Assembly (NCBI GenBank): GCA_019347795.1
Contig: JAHWKS010000367.1
Coordinates: forward strand, 1-6,253
Source of the DNA: Planctomycetota bacterium
Lineage (GTDB): Bacteria; Planctomycetota; Planctomycetia; Pirellulales; Pirellulaceae
DNA length: 6,253 nt
Direction of reading: 5' to 3'
The position numbers and the translations under genes are program-made. Positions 5,651 to 6,253 of this stretch are shown here, one piece after another (the stretch's first letter is position 1; each line of letters starts with the position of its first letter). The notes beneath the pieces were generated by a model. The model was not told where the DNA came from and ran no database searches. It saw only the letters and a list, made by a program, of their open reading frames with translations.

Positions 5651-6253
5651 TCGCCTTCCAGCTTGCGGAGGCGGAGGTTGCGCCAGGCGACTTCATACGG
5701 GCCTTGGCCGGCGCCGATGCTGTGCACCTGGAGGCCGATGAAGCCTTTGGCGTACATCCGGTGGAACTCCTCGTCCAGCGTCAGGTCGGCGATCGGCTCC
5801 CCGTTAATCCAGGTCTGGATGTGCCGTCCGTTGGCCACGACGCGGTACTTGTTCCACTCGCCGTTCTTGAAGTGCGAGTGCGGCTTGAGCTCGTCCTCGG
5901 GGATCAGCCAGCCGCGGCCGGTGGCCTCGCCGTAGATGTAGCCCTCCTCGCCGGGGCTGGACTCGATCTCCACCTGCGGTCCATTCACGCGGCCGGTGGG
6001 GACGTCTTTCGTCTGAGAGCGAATCTGCACGCCGGAGTTCAACCTGTCATGCACCTTTACCTCAAACTCCAGCTCGAAGTCGCCGTAGTCCTGCTTTGTG
6101 CAAAGGAACGAGTTGGGGCTGCCTTCATTCGTTACCCCAACGATTGTCTCATCCTCCACGCGGTAAGTCGCCGTGCCGTTCTTTTGCACCCAGCCCTCGA
6201 GCGACTTGCCGTCGAACAACGATTCCGATTGGGGCTGGTCGGCCGCGCGCGCG
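5647..6253 (-). CDS. DUF1080 / 3-keto-disaccharide hydrolase-domain protein, 5' end outside the window
   Basis: The visible 201 residues belong to the DUF1080 family (concanavalin-like jelly roll), whose characterised members hydrolyse or hydrate 3-keto sugars in glycoside breakdown; many planctomycete members are exported and untested. The family hallmark LFDGKSLEGW opens the domain about 12 residues into the visible part. Typical segments follow: QDYGDFELEFEVKV, SGVQIRSQ, PQVEIESSPGEEGYIYGEA, then GEWNKYRVVANGRHIQTWING and GFIGLQVHS near the C-terminus. The frame is open to the right edge with no stop, and the upstream residues (DQPQSES) look like a linker, so the true start and probable signal peptide lie beyond 6253. 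An in-frame TTG at 6219 is inside the hallmark motif and is not a credible start. The C-terminus is complete at the TGA, which overlaps the ATG of the 40-aa ORF. Substrate and catalytic residues cannot be assigned from sequence alone. Confidence 0.9.
   Translation of the reverse strand, partial: ARAADQPQSESLFDGKSLEGWVQKNGTATYRVEDETIVGVTNEGSPNSFLCTKQDYGDFELEFEVKVHDRLNSGVQIRSQTKDVPTGRVNGPQVEIESSPGEEGYIYGEATGRGWLIPEDELKPHSHFKNGEWNKYRVVANGRHIQTWINGEPIADLTLDEEFHRMYAKGFIGLQVHSIGAGQGPYEVAWRNLRLRKLEGE

Noticed and set aside
5647..6219. TTG at 6219 as the true start of the DUF1080 gene
   Set aside because: The TTG encodes the Leu of the LFDGK hallmark and the frame stays open to the window edge, so the gene is cut by the window rather than starting there.
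1..6253. CRISPR array, transposon ends or a defence system
   Set aside because: There are no regularly spaced direct repeats, no transposase-like or integrase-like frame, and no defence-family motif in any frame I could support.

Overview
The window is GC-rich (high GC at third codon positions), and every gene I can support lies on the minus strand. The gene set suggests a planctomycete or a close relative: a heavy-metal RND efflux operon carrying an extra small Cys/His-rich exported protein between the outer-membrane factor and the adaptor, a Hanks-type Ser/Thr kinase fused to TPRs, and a DUF1080 (3-keto-disaccharide hydrolase) protein. The kinase-TolB-like-TPR architecture is also common in Acidobacteria, so the assignment to Planctomycetes is an inference from context.

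Layout in transcription order, right to left. (1) 6253-5647: the C-terminal 201 residues of a DUF1080 protein, whose 5' end lies outside the window. (2) 5650-5528: a 40-codon ORF whose ATG overlaps the DUF1080 stop (ATGA), so it may be translationally coupled. (3) 5527-5339: a non-coding gap with a 13-bp palindrome and a small hairpin. (4) 5338-3041: a 765-aa kinase with a complete set of catalytic residues, a TolB/FlgO-like middle domain and about seven TPRs, with no membrane span. (5) 3040-2822: a gap holding a UUCG-type hairpin just after the kinase stop and an inverted repeat upstream of the next gene. (6) 2821-1346: a CzcC/CusC-like outer-membrane lipoprotein. (7) 1345-1120: a gap with a perfect TATAAT box preceded by an inverted repeat. 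(8) 1119-646: a 157-aa exported Cys/His-rich protein. (9) 645-504: a short gap with a bulged hairpin. (10) 503-1: the N-terminal part of a CzcB/CusB-like periplasmic adaptor, which runs off the left edge. The inner-membrane RND pump (CzcA/CusA) would be expected beyond that edge.

Genes 6, 8 and 10 form one functional unit. The outer-membrane channel and the periplasmic adaptor belong to a tripartite pump for divalent or monovalent heavy-metal cations, and the small protein is a likely periplasmic or envelope metal-binding accessory. The metal cannot be read from this sequence. The kinase and the DUF1080/small-ORF pair have no obvious functional link to the efflux genes. The least-described items are the Cys/His protein with its putative promoter and the coupled 40-aa ORF. 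I saw no tRNA, rRNA, CRISPR array, insertion sequence or other mobile element.
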